A stretch of 22,709 nucleotides of DNA. Origin: DATKQJ01 sp035534295. GTDB lineage: Bacteria > Chloroflexota > Dormibacteria > Dormibacterales > Dormibacteraceae. The position numbers and the translations under genes are program-made. The notes beneath the pieces are model-generated. The model was given only the letters and a program-made list of their open reading frames with translations, had not been told where the DNA came from and searched no databases. The stretch's first letter is position 1. Every line of letters begins with the position of its first letter. The stretch covers positions 1-22,709 of the forward strand of contig DATLSE010000034.1 of NCBI GenBank assembly GCA_035534295.1. The letters run 5' to 3'. Shown here piece by piece: positions 16,169 to 22,709 of this stretch.

Positions 16169-16615
16169 ATGGCATCTCCACCAACTCAAAGAACCGGACG
16201 TATCCTTGGTCCTCAGGCGCGCCGAATCGGCGTCACCAGCTTTGGCCTGGTGATCGCGCTCATCATCCAGTTCGTCCTGGGACTCTCCTACAACCTCTAC
16301 GGGACTATGCCGACGGCCAACAGGAAGATCGGCATTCTGTCCAGTCCGCTGATTGCCATACATGTGATCGTCGGCACTCTGCTGGTAGTCGGCGCAACCT
16401 CCTTGGTGGTGCGGGCTGTCAGATCTCGGATCCAGCTAGCCGTCGCCACGTCCGCCACTGGCGGGCTCGCGCTCATCGCCGCCTGGGTGGGCGGGGCTGA
16501 GTTCACCCAAAGCGGGGGGAGCGGCTACTCGCTGGTGATGGGCCTGATGACCGCGGTCGCCCTGCTCTGCTACTCGGTCAATGTGAAGGTGTTCGGTGGA
16601 GGCGGGAGCGAGTAA
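16169..16615 (+). CDS. Four-helix membrane protein of unknown function
   Basis: The 148-residue protein has a basic N-terminus of about 20 residues and four membrane segments: about 22-43, 57-83, 91-109 and 121-141. The second contains a histidine (PLIAIHVIVGTLL, 60-72) such as is seen in small cytochrome b-like proteins, but only one His of that type is obvious, so haem binding is not supported. AGGAGG (16159-16164) is four bases before the ATG, a strong site. I do not recognise a named family. It follows the exporter operon on the same strand after 267 bases. Confidence 0.68.
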   Translation: MASPPTQRTGRILGPQARRIGVTSFGLVIALIIQFVLGLSYNLYGTMPTANRKIGILSSPLIAIHVIVGTLLVVGATSLVVRAVRSRIQLAVATSATGGLALIAAWVGGAEFTQSGGSGYSLVMGLMTAVALLCYSVNVKVFGGGGSE

Positions 16616-16689
16616 GACGGGACGAGCTGAATCGGTCAGACCTGGATAAGTGAGTAGCGAGGAGGGAGCGGTCGGGCGCAGGTAGAAGA

Positions 16690-17016
16690 AGTGCCTCGCT
16701 GACTTGGAAAATGAGGGTTGTTGACGACCCATTGATTCCAAGTAGGAGGCACCCAGAGGGTGAAGCGTGCCGCATCCGTCCCCACCGTTCACCGAGGCGC
16801 AGACGGCCGCAGGCGTAACCCTCAGCCCAGAGCAGCTCGCAGTGTTGGGGCCGGCCCTACAACACCGCCGTGGTGCGGCGCTGGTTGCTGGCAGTGCCGG
16901 CCCGGCTGGTGCGCAGCGGAAGGAGGCTCAATCTGCGGCTGGCCCAGGGGATGTTCAACAAGCGGGAGGTCTGGGCCCCGCACCACCACCTTCTCCACCT
17001 CGCGCCCGGCGATTAG
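16690..17016 (+). mobile_element. IS1380-family insertion sequence relic with large internal deletion
   Basis: A dyad-rich leader (16691-16752) precedes a GTG at 16760 whose first residues, MKRAASVPTVHRGADGR, resemble the conserved start of IS1380-type transposases. The normal continuation is missing. Instead, in another frame at 16858-17016, comes AVVRRWLLAVPARLVRSGRR, then LNLRLA and a stop, matching the usual C-terminal end of those transposases. About 350 codons are therefore deleted and the element cannot move by itself. No clear right terminal repeat was found. The family assignment rests on remembered sequence patterns, not a search. Confidence 0.55.
16691..16752. repeat. 62-base nested dyad at the left side of the IS relic
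   Basis: Three nested arm pairs: GTGCCTC (16691-16697) / GAGGCAC (16746-16752), ACTTGGAA (16702-16709) / TTCCAAGT (16736-16743), and GGGTTGT (16715-16721) / ACGACCC (16724-16730, one G-T pair). As RNA this would fold into one long hairpin just before the transposase start. It may control transposase expression or be part of the terminal sequence recognised by the transposase. Confidence 0.65.
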
Positions 17017-17430
17017 CGTCGCCACTGCTCTCGGCGACCGGCCATTCGGTCTCTCCAGGTTCAGCGCGACCTCTGGGACCCTCGAACGCGCTTCCACGCA
17101 CCGGAAACGCTTTGCTGCTGCTCAAATGGCCGCCTGCCTGCCTCTCAACTCTGCTCGTCACGTGGATCCGATGCTCCTGGCCTCTGCGCGGCTCCGCCGG
17201 ACCGCGTGCTCACTGATTCAAGTCTGAACCCACCCACCTAGGCGATGCGCCTGCCGCAGCCGGAGCATTGCGCCAGAACCCCTTCTCGGCCGCGACGCAG
17301 GGGTCGGACGCTTGGTTACGGAGGCACTGGTGATGCCCGACAGTGTCCCGGACCGTCCAGTCCGCCGCCGGACTCCGCTTGGAGTTCGTGCTGCCCTGGT
17401 CGAGCGTTGATGAGCTCTTCGACCACGCCG
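17017..17430. other. Stretch between the IS relic and the reductase gene, possible gene fragment
   Basis: No intact gene. On the minus strand around 17434-17320 a frame reads AWSKSSSTLD then ADWTVRDTVGHH, faintly like the N-terminal WTVRDVVGHL motif of mycothiol-dependent maleylpyruvate isomerase-type (DinB-like) proteins. It would be a remnant at best. Confidence 0.3.
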
Positions 17431-18024
17431 TCACGCATCGTCGCGGTCGACCGCGTAGCGTACGAGAATGTTATCGGAGTCCTCCCAGGTACGGACGCCG
17501 AGCAGGCGAAGTGATGGCCGAGTCTTTCCCTCAAAGGCAGGCACCCCTTCTCCCAGGACAAGGTTGCCGATCATGAGGTGGATTTCATCCACCAGACCAT
17601 GCGCAAGCAGGTCATTCCACAGCGTACTGCTCCCGGTGATCAGAATTGCTTTGCCCGGAAGGCGTTTGAGATCGGCGATCGCCTGACAGGCGTCTGCTCG
17701 CCGGATGGTCTGGATATCGGGCGCGCTGCCGGTGAGTGAATCCGAGACCACGATCATGGCGACGGATCCTCCAGCCTGCGTGAGCTCTCCTTGCTCGGGG
17801 GTCCACTTCTCAGATTCTGGATCGCTGGCCACCTCCGGCCAGAAGCGGTTGAACAATTGGAACGAGACACGCCCCACAAGAAAAACGTCAGATTCAAGGA
17901 GCAGCTCGGCGTTATGGGAGTCGAAAACTTTGCCCCTCATCGGGAACATTACGGAGATCTCGTTACCGGGACCGGGGTGGTACCCGTCCAGTGAGACGAC
18001 GTGATAAACAATTACCTTGCGCAT
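17431..18024 (-). CDS. Dihydrofolate reductase-family (RibD C-terminal-like) protein
   Basis: The 197-residue protein matches the stand-alone RibD_C/DHFR-like family: VIVYHVVSLDGYHPGPGNE (4-22), SDVFLVGRVSFQLFNRFWPE (about 45-64), a central VVSDSLTG, and the nucleotide-binding KAILITGSSTLWNDLLAHGL (about 124-143) followed by VDEIHLMIGNLVLGEGVPAFEG. These proteins bind NADPH and are thought to reduce small molecules; the exact substrate is generally unknown and true folate metabolism is not implied. AGGGGG lies seven bases before the ATG at 18024, and the longer upstream frame lacks family-like sequence. It stands alone in this patchy region. Confidence 0.85.
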   Translation of the reverse strand: MRKVIVYHVVSLDGYHPGPGNEISVMFPMRGKVFDSHNAELLLESDVFLVGRVSFQLFNRFWPEVASDPESEKWTPEQGELTQAGGSVAMIVVSDSLTGSAPDIQTIRRADACQAIADLKRLPGKAILITGSSTLWNDLLAHGLVDEIHLMIGNLVLGEGVPAFEGKTRPSLRLLGVRTWEDSDNILVRYAVDRDDA

Positions 18025-18535
18025 TTGATGCCCCCTTTTGCGCCGGGGCCACCCACGCGCGGCTCGCGTCACTGTGTTCGCTGGCCGTGGATGAGGACCA
18101 GCCGACCACGGTCCTGGAACAGCCCGTCCGCCTCGGCCAGCTGGTCTGGTGATCGCGACTTGGAGTCGCCTCTCGGTGTTGACCTGGACGCAGTCCGTAC
18201 AAAGTAGTCGGCGAGTGTACTGCCCTGGACTCCTGTCAGCGACTGTCTCACTTAATATCTGAACAACTCCAAGCGTGAAGACGGCCCGGAGGCGCGCCCG
18301 AAGGACACGGCTCCGCCCGAGGCCGTGTCGTGGCCCTGATTTCTTGCTCGGGCGACCACGGTCTAGAGGATTCATGTTGCATCAAGTCCGTCACCTTCGA
18401 GCGGCCCTCTCTGCTCACCGCTTCCATTCTCCGATCTGGGGCGTTCCGGGGGACGGCCAAGGATGCCAAGCGCACAATTGGGGAGCCGGGCCACTCCAGG
18501 GTCAAGAATGATCGGGATTCACCCGCGCTGGAGTC
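18025..18535. other. Intergenic stretch without a recognisable gene
   Basis: About 510 bases upstream of the reductase gene. Open frames occur on both strands (for example 18248-18559 minus) but show no family-like sequence, membrane segments or good starts. Nothing else was identified. Confidence 0.4.
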
Positions 18536-18673
18536 ATGAACGGCGCCGGTCACCTGCACGAGACGCTCTCGGAGGAACGGCTAATCAAGTTCGCTGAGTG
18601 GCTCGCGGATATGACTGGCTTCAGCTATCGCCCAGCTGATCCGTGCATCTGGACGTGGAACTTGGAGGCTTGA
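18536..18673 (+). CDS. Possible 45-residue small protein
   Basis: An ATG-initiated frame of 45 codons, beginning MNGAGHLHETLSEERLIKFA and ending CIWTWNLEA. The middle looks like an amphipathic helix (LSEERLIKFAEWLADMTGF). No strong ribosome binding site precedes it, although GGAG lies about four bases upstream. I recognise no family; it could equally be the remaining end of a longer gene. Confidence 0.25.
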   Translation: MNGAGHLHETLSEERLIKFAEWLADMTGFSYRPADPCIWTWNLEA

Positions 18674-18902
18674 GTGAGGGGGAGTTGTTCCTGAGCGGCG
18701 CTCACTTCGCTCCCTGGTAACCGCTGTCTGCGCGATCACCCTGGTGGCTGATTCGCGGGGTGGAACCGACTGGGCGACTTGGGGTAGCTCAGGGGCCAAG
18801 ATCATTTGCGGAGCCGTCCGCGCGGACGGTATATGGTGAACGCAGCTGGACTGCAATCGCTTCTGTAATTCGGGGGGATTGTTCTGGCGCAAGGAGGTTG
18901 TT

Positions 18903-19190
18903 TTGGCAACCGTTCTAGTTCTACACCGCGTTGCTGACTACTCGACTTGGCGGACGGCCTACGAGTCCTTCGAGGGAGTTCAGAAGGAGCTCGGCGTGAT
19001 TGAGGAGCAAGTCTTCCAGGCCAAGGGCGATCCCAAGAGCGTGCTGGTTCTGCACCGCTTTGCATCGATGTCCGATGCCGAAAAGTGCATGGAGAGCCCC
19101 AAGCTGCGCGAGGCCATGACCGAGGCCGGCGTCGTCGGTCAGCCGCGGATCGAGTTCTATGAGGAGGCTCTCGCTCCCGTAAGGGCGTAG
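18903..19190 (+). CDS. Small ABM-like (dimeric alpha-beta barrel) protein
   Basis: The 95-residue protein starts ATVLVLHRVADYSTWRTAYE and contains KSVLVLHRFASMSDAEK, SPKLREAM and PRIEFYEE. This is the pattern of a ferredoxin-like dimeric alpha-beta barrel of the antibiotic-biosynthesis-monooxygenase/DUF1330-like kind. The start is a TTG at 18903: AAGGAGG (18891-18897) lies five bases upstream, an ideal site, and no ATG or GTG is suitably placed. A frame start at 18879 would place that Shine-Dalgarno inside the gene. Function is unknown; relatives bind small ligands or act as monooxygenases without cofactors. No operon partner is adjacent. Confidence 0.8.
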   Translation: MATVLVLHRVADYSTWRTAYESFEGVQKELGVIEEQVFQAKGDPKSVLVLHRFASMSDAEKCMESPKLREAMTEAGVVGQPRIEFYEEALAPVRA

Positions 19191-19740
19191 GGCCGAGCGG
19201 CGGTGGGTTAATCACCTGCCTCCGCTCCGATCCCTCGGGAGTCGCCGAGATCCATCGATGCACCCAGATGGACGTCGAATAGACGCGAGTCGCGTAATAT
19301 CCCCAGGGACCCGAACTTCTCGGAGGAATCGGCGATCAGTTCTGTACCTGGAATCAAGGCGGGGCAGAGGTTCAATTGGAAGTGCGGGTGGGAGGGTTGC
19401 CTAGGTGAAGTCGTCGAAAGGACGATGGCTTGCAAATCACTCAGATTTGCCAATCATTCCAGGCTAGGCTTCTTAGGTTCAGGCCCCGCGTGCTCAAAAA
19501 GAAACGATGGACACGCTACCAGCGCCCGTTTCTCTCGAGGCGCACGGCTTCCGGCAAGCACCGGTCGGCGGAGGTGGTCAGTCCTGCCAGGACTACATGA
19601 GGCACGCGCAGGCGGGCGCAACTTCCTAAACCTAGACCGGGCCATGTCCTCCAAATAGCTGGAGCTTGCTCGTTACCCCCGTGGGGATCTGCCGCGTGTG
19701 CTCCTCGGTGAACCGGGACTGACAGTGCGGGCGGACCAGC
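19191..19740. other. Intergenic stretch without a recognisable gene
   Basis: About 550 bases. Frames on both strands (19425-19658 plus, 19454-19654 minus) have no recognisable sequence and poor starts. No terminator with a T tract was found after the ABM-like gene. Confidence 0.4.
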
Positions 19741-20229
19741 TCATAGGCGGCTCAGACTATCATCCAGTTGAGATGCCGCGGCCGACGTCGAACACTGACG
19801 AGTTGCTCTGGTGCTATCCCCAGTGACTGGACCCATAGCCGCGGGTCCAAGAGATGTTGACGGTCCCCTCTTGTCAGTCCAGCCGATCTGACAAGAGGGG
19901 CCGGTCTGGTGCCCTGGCCTAGGGGAACCTCGCAGTACTTGGTACGGATCGCTCCCCAACCCCCCCGGCTCGGGGTAGGACGTAATCGTGATCGTTCCTT
20001 TCTCCCGATATTCGGGATCCGCAGTAGAGTAGGTCGGCGCGTCCAGTGTCAGACCGCTTTTCGGGCCCGCTGGGTTCGTGGCGCCGATCTTGACGCTACA
20101 GGTCGAGAAGCCGGAATCCACAGTGATGTGTTGACCAATTGAGCCCGCCGGAACTTCTGGCGTCGTCACCGCCAGCGGCAGCGCCAAAACGAGGATCGTC
20201 AGCATGTGCCGGGGAAGTGGATAGTGCAT
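19741..20229 (-). CDS. Putative secreted protein of unknown function
   Basis: The frame encodes 162 residues with an N-terminal signal-like segment: HYPLPRH, then the hydrophobic MLTILVLALPLAVTT (9-23), then VPAGS as a possible cleavage area. The following part is threonine- and serine-rich with beta-type sequence (HITVDSGFSTCSVKIGATNP, about 34-53; GTITITSYPEP, about 77-87) and contains cysteines that could form a disulfide outside the cell. GAGG lies eight bases before the ATG at 20229. From about residue 92 on the sequence becomes low-complexity and less protein-like, and a strong hairpin lies in the DNA there, so the true gene may end earlier or be frameshifted. No family recognised. Confidence 0.5.
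   Translation of the reverse strand: MHYPLPRHMLTILVLALPLAVTTPEVPAGSIGQHITVDSGFSTCSVKIGATNPAGPKSGLTLDAPTYSTADPEYREKGTITITSYPEPGGLGSDPYQVLRGSPRPGHQTGPSCQIGWTDKRGPSTSLGPAAMGPVTGDSTRATRQCSTSAAASQLDDSLSRL
19859..19906. repeat. Strong inverted repeat inside the putative secreted protein gene
   Basis: Arms 19859-19877 and 19888-19906 match at 17 of 19 positions, including an uninterrupted 13-base core CCCCTCTTGTCAG / CTGACAAGAGGGG, with a 10-base loop. No T tract follows on either strand. It could be a structured RNA element, a protein binding site, or the remains of a mobile element. Confidence 0.8.
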
Positions 20230-20740
20230 TGGAGTGGCCTCACGTGAGAACGTGGCGACGACGCCGTGATGACGCTTGTGGTTCAACTCGGGAGCCGGCA
20301 CAGCGTGGGCGGGAAGCGACAGCGCTCCTCACTGCCCCTCGCTACGGGTCCGGCAATTCGCCGATGATTTTCTACCGAATCATGAATTCCGCAGTGGTAC
20401 TATGGCCCCGTCACGCTTCCCTGGAGCTCAACCTCAGCCCAGGGGAACACATATGAGGGTGACTGGGCAGGCGACATCCTAGACCGATAACCGGTCCGCG
20501 CGGCGGCCTTGGAGGTCGTGGCTCGTCCACCCCTTGGATGGGCGTCCGGTGAAACAAAACATCAACCACGGGATCATGATTTGAGGATACGCGAGCCACG
20601 GGGCGGCGACCGCCTACCGGGATCCTACGATGCATTTCGACCAATACCCGTGGTATTGGACCGGGGCGCCTACTCCAATATCTCGAGCTCCACGCTCGTG
20701 GTGATCACGGGCGGGTACGGATATCTCTGGTAGGAGGCTT
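20230..20740. other. Intergenic stretch between the divergent secreted protein and lipoprotein genes
   Basis: About 510 bases with no supported gene. A nine-codon ATG frame at 20453 follows AGGGGAA at a good distance, but nothing else supports it. A frame at 20509-20733 ends in a TAG that overlaps the AGGAGG before the lipoprotein start; it has no recognisable sequence. No clear promoter for either flanking gene was found. Confidence 0.4.
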
Positions 20741-21880
20741 TTGGGGACGCTGGTTGTCATGCTGGCCTGGAGCACCGCGGGGTGCTCTGGTCCAGCGGCT
20801 CCTCCCGGTAGCTTGCCGACGCCGGCCCGTTCCACGACCTCGGACCGGACTGCCAACCGGACGGGTCACCCCTACTGCACGGTTCCACTTCCACAGGCGT
20901 GGCTGACCGCACTTCAGGCGGGGGTGGGTGCGGTGCGGCCGGCAACCAGCATCGGATTCGCAGTGGCGCCTAACGGTGCGCAGTATTTCGCGTCGATCCA
21001 CTCCCCCTCGTGGTCGGGTGTGGCAGCCGTCAATCTGGCGACCGGGGTCGAGACCAAGATCAGCCAGTACCCCGATCCGCCCCAAGATCAAGCGATTTAC
21101 GGTGCGTTCGACGGTCGCTGGCTGGTCTGGGCCGAAGGGTACTCCCTGTCGAACGAGGCCGACTGGGCGATGCTGGCGTGGGATTCGACGTCGGGTTCCG
21201 TCCTGACGCTCTACGCACCGAGCGATGGGGGCGCCTCGCCGACCGATCCGATCGCAACCATCCCAAGTGTTCAGAACGGAGTCGCCACGTGGACCGAGGA
21301 GTCGGACAATCTCAGCTACGTGCACCTCTACGACTTGAACACTCGGACCGACCGGGTCATCTACCGAGGAACGGCCGCCCTCGGGTCGCTTTGGGGGTCG
21401 GACGTGCTGCTCACCATCGGGACTGGCCACCACTCCGATCGGTTTGTGGCGTATTCGACGAGCTCTCACAAGGAAGTGTCGCTCCCGCCGGCCCTGGCCA
21501 GGGTCCGGGGGATCACCTACCTGGCGGCCACCAGCAGCGAAGTCGTGTGGGCGGGCAAACGGTCTCAGGGGACTTGGATCTGGCGCCGCGGATTCGCGCG
21601 GGCGCAACAGGTCAGCAACTCATCCGGCTATGCCGAGTTCTTCGGAGAGGCCGCCTCGGACTTCATATGGACCGAAGGCAACAGCGGCTCGGTAGTAGCC
21701 GATCCCAGCACTGGTTCTATATCCAGGTTTCCATTTCGGTTTCCGGAAGTTACCGCGGCCGGAGAGGCGATCCTCGTGGGGTACGCTGTTCCGGGACATG
21801 GGAAGACGGCCAATCCGCTCTGGATCAACTCCGTGTTGAATGTAGCCACGCTGCCGCATCTGCGGCGCTGCAACAGCTAG
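20741..21880 (+). CDS. Putative lipoprotein with beta-propeller-like repeats
   Basis: The 379-residue protein begins with a short hydrophobic stretch ending in a lipobox-like STAGC (Cys15 from the TTG start), followed by a proline/threonine-rich linker, so it is probably lipid-anchored outside the membrane. The rest shows repeated beta-strand units: TSIGFAVAPNGAQYFASI, DGRWLVWAEGYS, NGVATWTEESDNLSYVHLYD, SEVVWAGKRSQGTWIWRRG, SDFIWTEGNSGS. Their W-x-E and spaced aromatic pattern resembles WD40/TolB-like propeller blades. AGGAGG (20732-20737) is only three bases before the TTG, and those same bases encode two arginines that would make a better signal peptide N-region, so the start is uncertain (ATG at 20759 is another option but gives too short a signal). 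Function unknown. Confidence 0.7.
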   Translation: MGTLVVMLAWSTAGCSGPAAPPGSLPTPARSTTSDRTANRTGHPYCTVPLPQAWLTALQAGVGAVRPATSIGFAVAPNGAQYFASIHSPSWSGVAAVNLATGVETKISQYPDPPQDQAIYGAFDGRWLVWAEGYSLSNEADWAMLAWDSTSGSVLTLYAPSDGGASPTDPIATIPSVQNGVATWTEESDNLSYVHLYDLNTRTDRVIYRGTAALGSLWGSDVLLTIGTGHHSDRFVAYSTSSHKEVSLPPALARVRGITYLAATSSEVVWAGKRSQGTWIWRRGFARAQQVSNSSGYAEFFGEAASDFIWTEGNSGSVVADPSTGSISRFPFRFPEVTAAGEAILVGYAVPGHGKTANPLWINSVLNVATLPHLRRCNS

Positions 21881-21918
21881 TCGGTGGCTGCCAATGGCGA
21901 AGCAGACCCGACAGCGCA

Positions 21919-22151
21919 GCCCAGTTGTCCTACCGGGCCGCAGCCTCTCAGCGGCGCAAGGGATATGCGACCCGCTCATTACGGCTGCTTTGCGAATACG
22001 CTCGTTCGATCGACGGGCAGGTACTCGAGGCCGAGTCGCCGAAGACAACCATGCCTCCCGAGCGGTAGCTGAGCGAGTTGGCTTTACCTTCACTGCGCTC
22101 TCCACTGAAGAGGAGACCCGAATGACCCGCTACCGACTCCTCTTGAGGTAA
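21919..22151 (+). pseudogene. Frameshifted C-terminal fragment of a GNAT N-acetyltransferase
   Basis: One frame reads SQRRKGYATRSLRLLCEYAR (about 21949-22008), the acetyl-CoA-binding RxxGYATxALRLL motif of GNAT enzymes, up to LEAE. Near 22030 the family pattern continues in another frame as VAEDNHASRAVAERVGFTF, ending with a TAA at 22149-22151. The N-terminal half of the domain is missing. It is a broken remnant directly after the lipoprotein gene. Confidence 0.65.
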
Positions 22152-22427
22152 GCCACCGCGCAGGAGCGCCAGCTTCATCGCTCAGGTGCCTTGGCGGTCG
22201 AGTTCAGCGGCCTGCCGGGTGATCGGCGTGGGACGGGGTGACCTGAAGGCCCATGGCTGGGCGGCTCCTGGAGTTCTACTGTGAGCGTGTCTTCGCTACC
22301 CGAAGGTGCCCGTCGGCCCATCTCTTTGCCTTGCCATCCTCCCCCGACGGTAACCTAGGCATCTCGCAGGGCGGTGGCGGCGGCTTAGGCCATGTCAGGT
22401 TTGGTGCGCCAGAGCGTTCTTATAGGT
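22152..22427. other. Gap before the right-edge sigma factor
   Basis: About 275 bases with no supported gene. TATAGG at 22421-22426, with TTTGGT at 22400-22405 (15-base spacer), might be a weak promoter for the genes to the right. Confidence 0.3.
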
Positions 22428-22455
22428 ATGGACCTAATCCAGCCAGGAGTAGTCG

Positions 22456-22506
22456 ATGACGTCCGACTTCCCCCTATTCTCCGGCCACCATGGTCCCGGC
22501 CGATGA
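22456..22506 (+). CDS. Possible 16-codon leader peptide overlapping the sigma factor start
   Basis: ATG at 22456 is preceded by AGGAG with an eight-base gap, the best ribosome binding site in this area. The frame reads MTSDFPLFSGHHGPGR and stops at TGA 22504-22506, so its end overlaps the ATG of the sigma factor as ATGA (22503-22506). The sigma gene has no ribosome binding site of its own at that ATG, which would fit translational coupling. An alternative reading is an in-frame sigma start at 22428. Confidence 0.4.
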   Translation: MTSDFPLFSGHHGPGR

Positions 22507-22709
22507 CCTTCGAGGAGGTGTACGAGAAGTATGCCGCCCAGGTTCACCGATACTGCGTAGTGCTGTTAAGGGATGCCGCTGCAGCCGAGGAGGTGGCAGC
22601 TCAGGCACTCGCTCAGGCGTTCGCGGCCTTCGACCCGCCTGACTCTTCAGATGACCACATTCGCCTGTGGCTTATGCGTATCGGTCGAAACGCTTGCATG
22701 GATCATTTG
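22503..22709 (+). CDS. ECF-type sigma factor, region 2 (3' end cut by window edge)
   Basis: The 69 visible residues are sigma region 2: FEEVYEKYAAQVHRYCVVLL (3-22), RDAAAAEEVAAQALAQAFAA (23-42), and RLWLMRIGRNACMDHL (54-69), matching the ECF pattern YRYCxxLLxDxxxAEDxxQExFxxAW...WLxxIARNxxxDHL. The usual acidic Q-E/D-x-F part is altered to AAQALAQAF. The ATG at 22503 lacks its own ribosome binding site; the frame also extends back without a stop to an ATG at 22428, adding 25 residues that do not look like the family. Region 4 and any anti-sigma gene lie beyond the window. Confidence 0.78.
   Translation, partial: MTFEEVYEKYAAQVHRYCVVLLRDAAAAEEVAAQALAQAFAAFDPPDSSDDHIRLWLMRIGRNACMDHL

Noticed and set aside
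20453..20482. Nine-codon ATG frame after AGGGGAA
   Set aside because: Too short and not overlapping any gene. Nothing links it to control of a neighbour.
20705..21607. A 300-codon open frame on the minus strand opposite the lipoprotein gene
   Set aside because: Composition is typical of an antisense shadow, without motifs or a good start. The plus-strand frame has the lipobox and beta repeats.
21010..21900. Long plus-strand frame within the lipoprotein gene
   Set aside because: Out of frame with the lipoprotein and without protein-like features. Only its end past 21919 is real, as part of the acetyltransferase relic.

Overview
This is a high-GC, soil-type bacterial segment with short intergenic gaps, overlapping GTGA/ATGA gene junctions, several promoters placed so that the start codon is the transcript start (leaderless mRNA), and many GTG or TTG starts. 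These traits, an ECF41 sigma factor and a DrrAB-type exporter suggest Actinomycetota or a related high-GC Terrabacteria lineage (Dormibacterota or Chloroflexota are possible, because the anti-sigma protein resembles DUF4179 proteins). No rRNA, tRNA or CRISPR array was recognised, so the lineage is only a suggestion.

Layout. 1-3491 (minus strand): a truncated ArsR regulator with a consensus leaderless promoter, then a GbsR/MarR regulator - ABC ATPase - duplicated-half ABC permease operon whose first gene starts on a palindromic operator. 3700-6155 (plus): an MFS transporter and a Pr6Pr-type membrane protein. 6583-7915 (minus): a Rieske ferredoxin and a streptomycin-kinase-like phosphotransferase. 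8552-10223 (plus): an ECF-type sigma factor and its membrane anti-sigma partner, with more AT-rich codons than the neighbours. 10879-12179 (minus): a small membrane protein and a decayed NAD-dependent epimerase. 12263-15901 (plus): an ECF41 sigma factor, a carboxymuconolactone-decarboxylase-like protein lacking key residues, and a DrrAB-like ABC exporter. 16169-16615: a small membrane protein. From 16690 on the window is patchy: an IS1380-type relic, a DHFR/RibD-like reductase, a monooxygenase-like small protein, a secreted protein with a strong hairpin inside its gene, a lipoprotein, a frameshifted GNAT fragment, and at the right edge a third sigma factor apparently preceded by a 16-codon leader ORF.

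How the genes work together. The most coherent system is the ECF41 module. ECF41 sigma factors are known to control neighbouring carboxymuconolactone decarboxylase, oxidoreductase or epimerase genes from promoters of the type TGTCACA-N16-CGTC. Here the sigma gene has an epimerase relic on one side and a decarboxylase-like gene on the other. Three sites with that layout and exactly 16-bp spacers lie in front of the sigma gene, the epimerase relic and the decarboxylase-exporter operon. The epimerase is dead and the decarboxylase has lost its first active-site cysteine and its histidine, yet it is translationally joined to a drug-type exporter. The regulon therefore seems to have been redirected from redox enzymes to export. 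The left end holds a second, separate export locus under a GbsR-type repressor.
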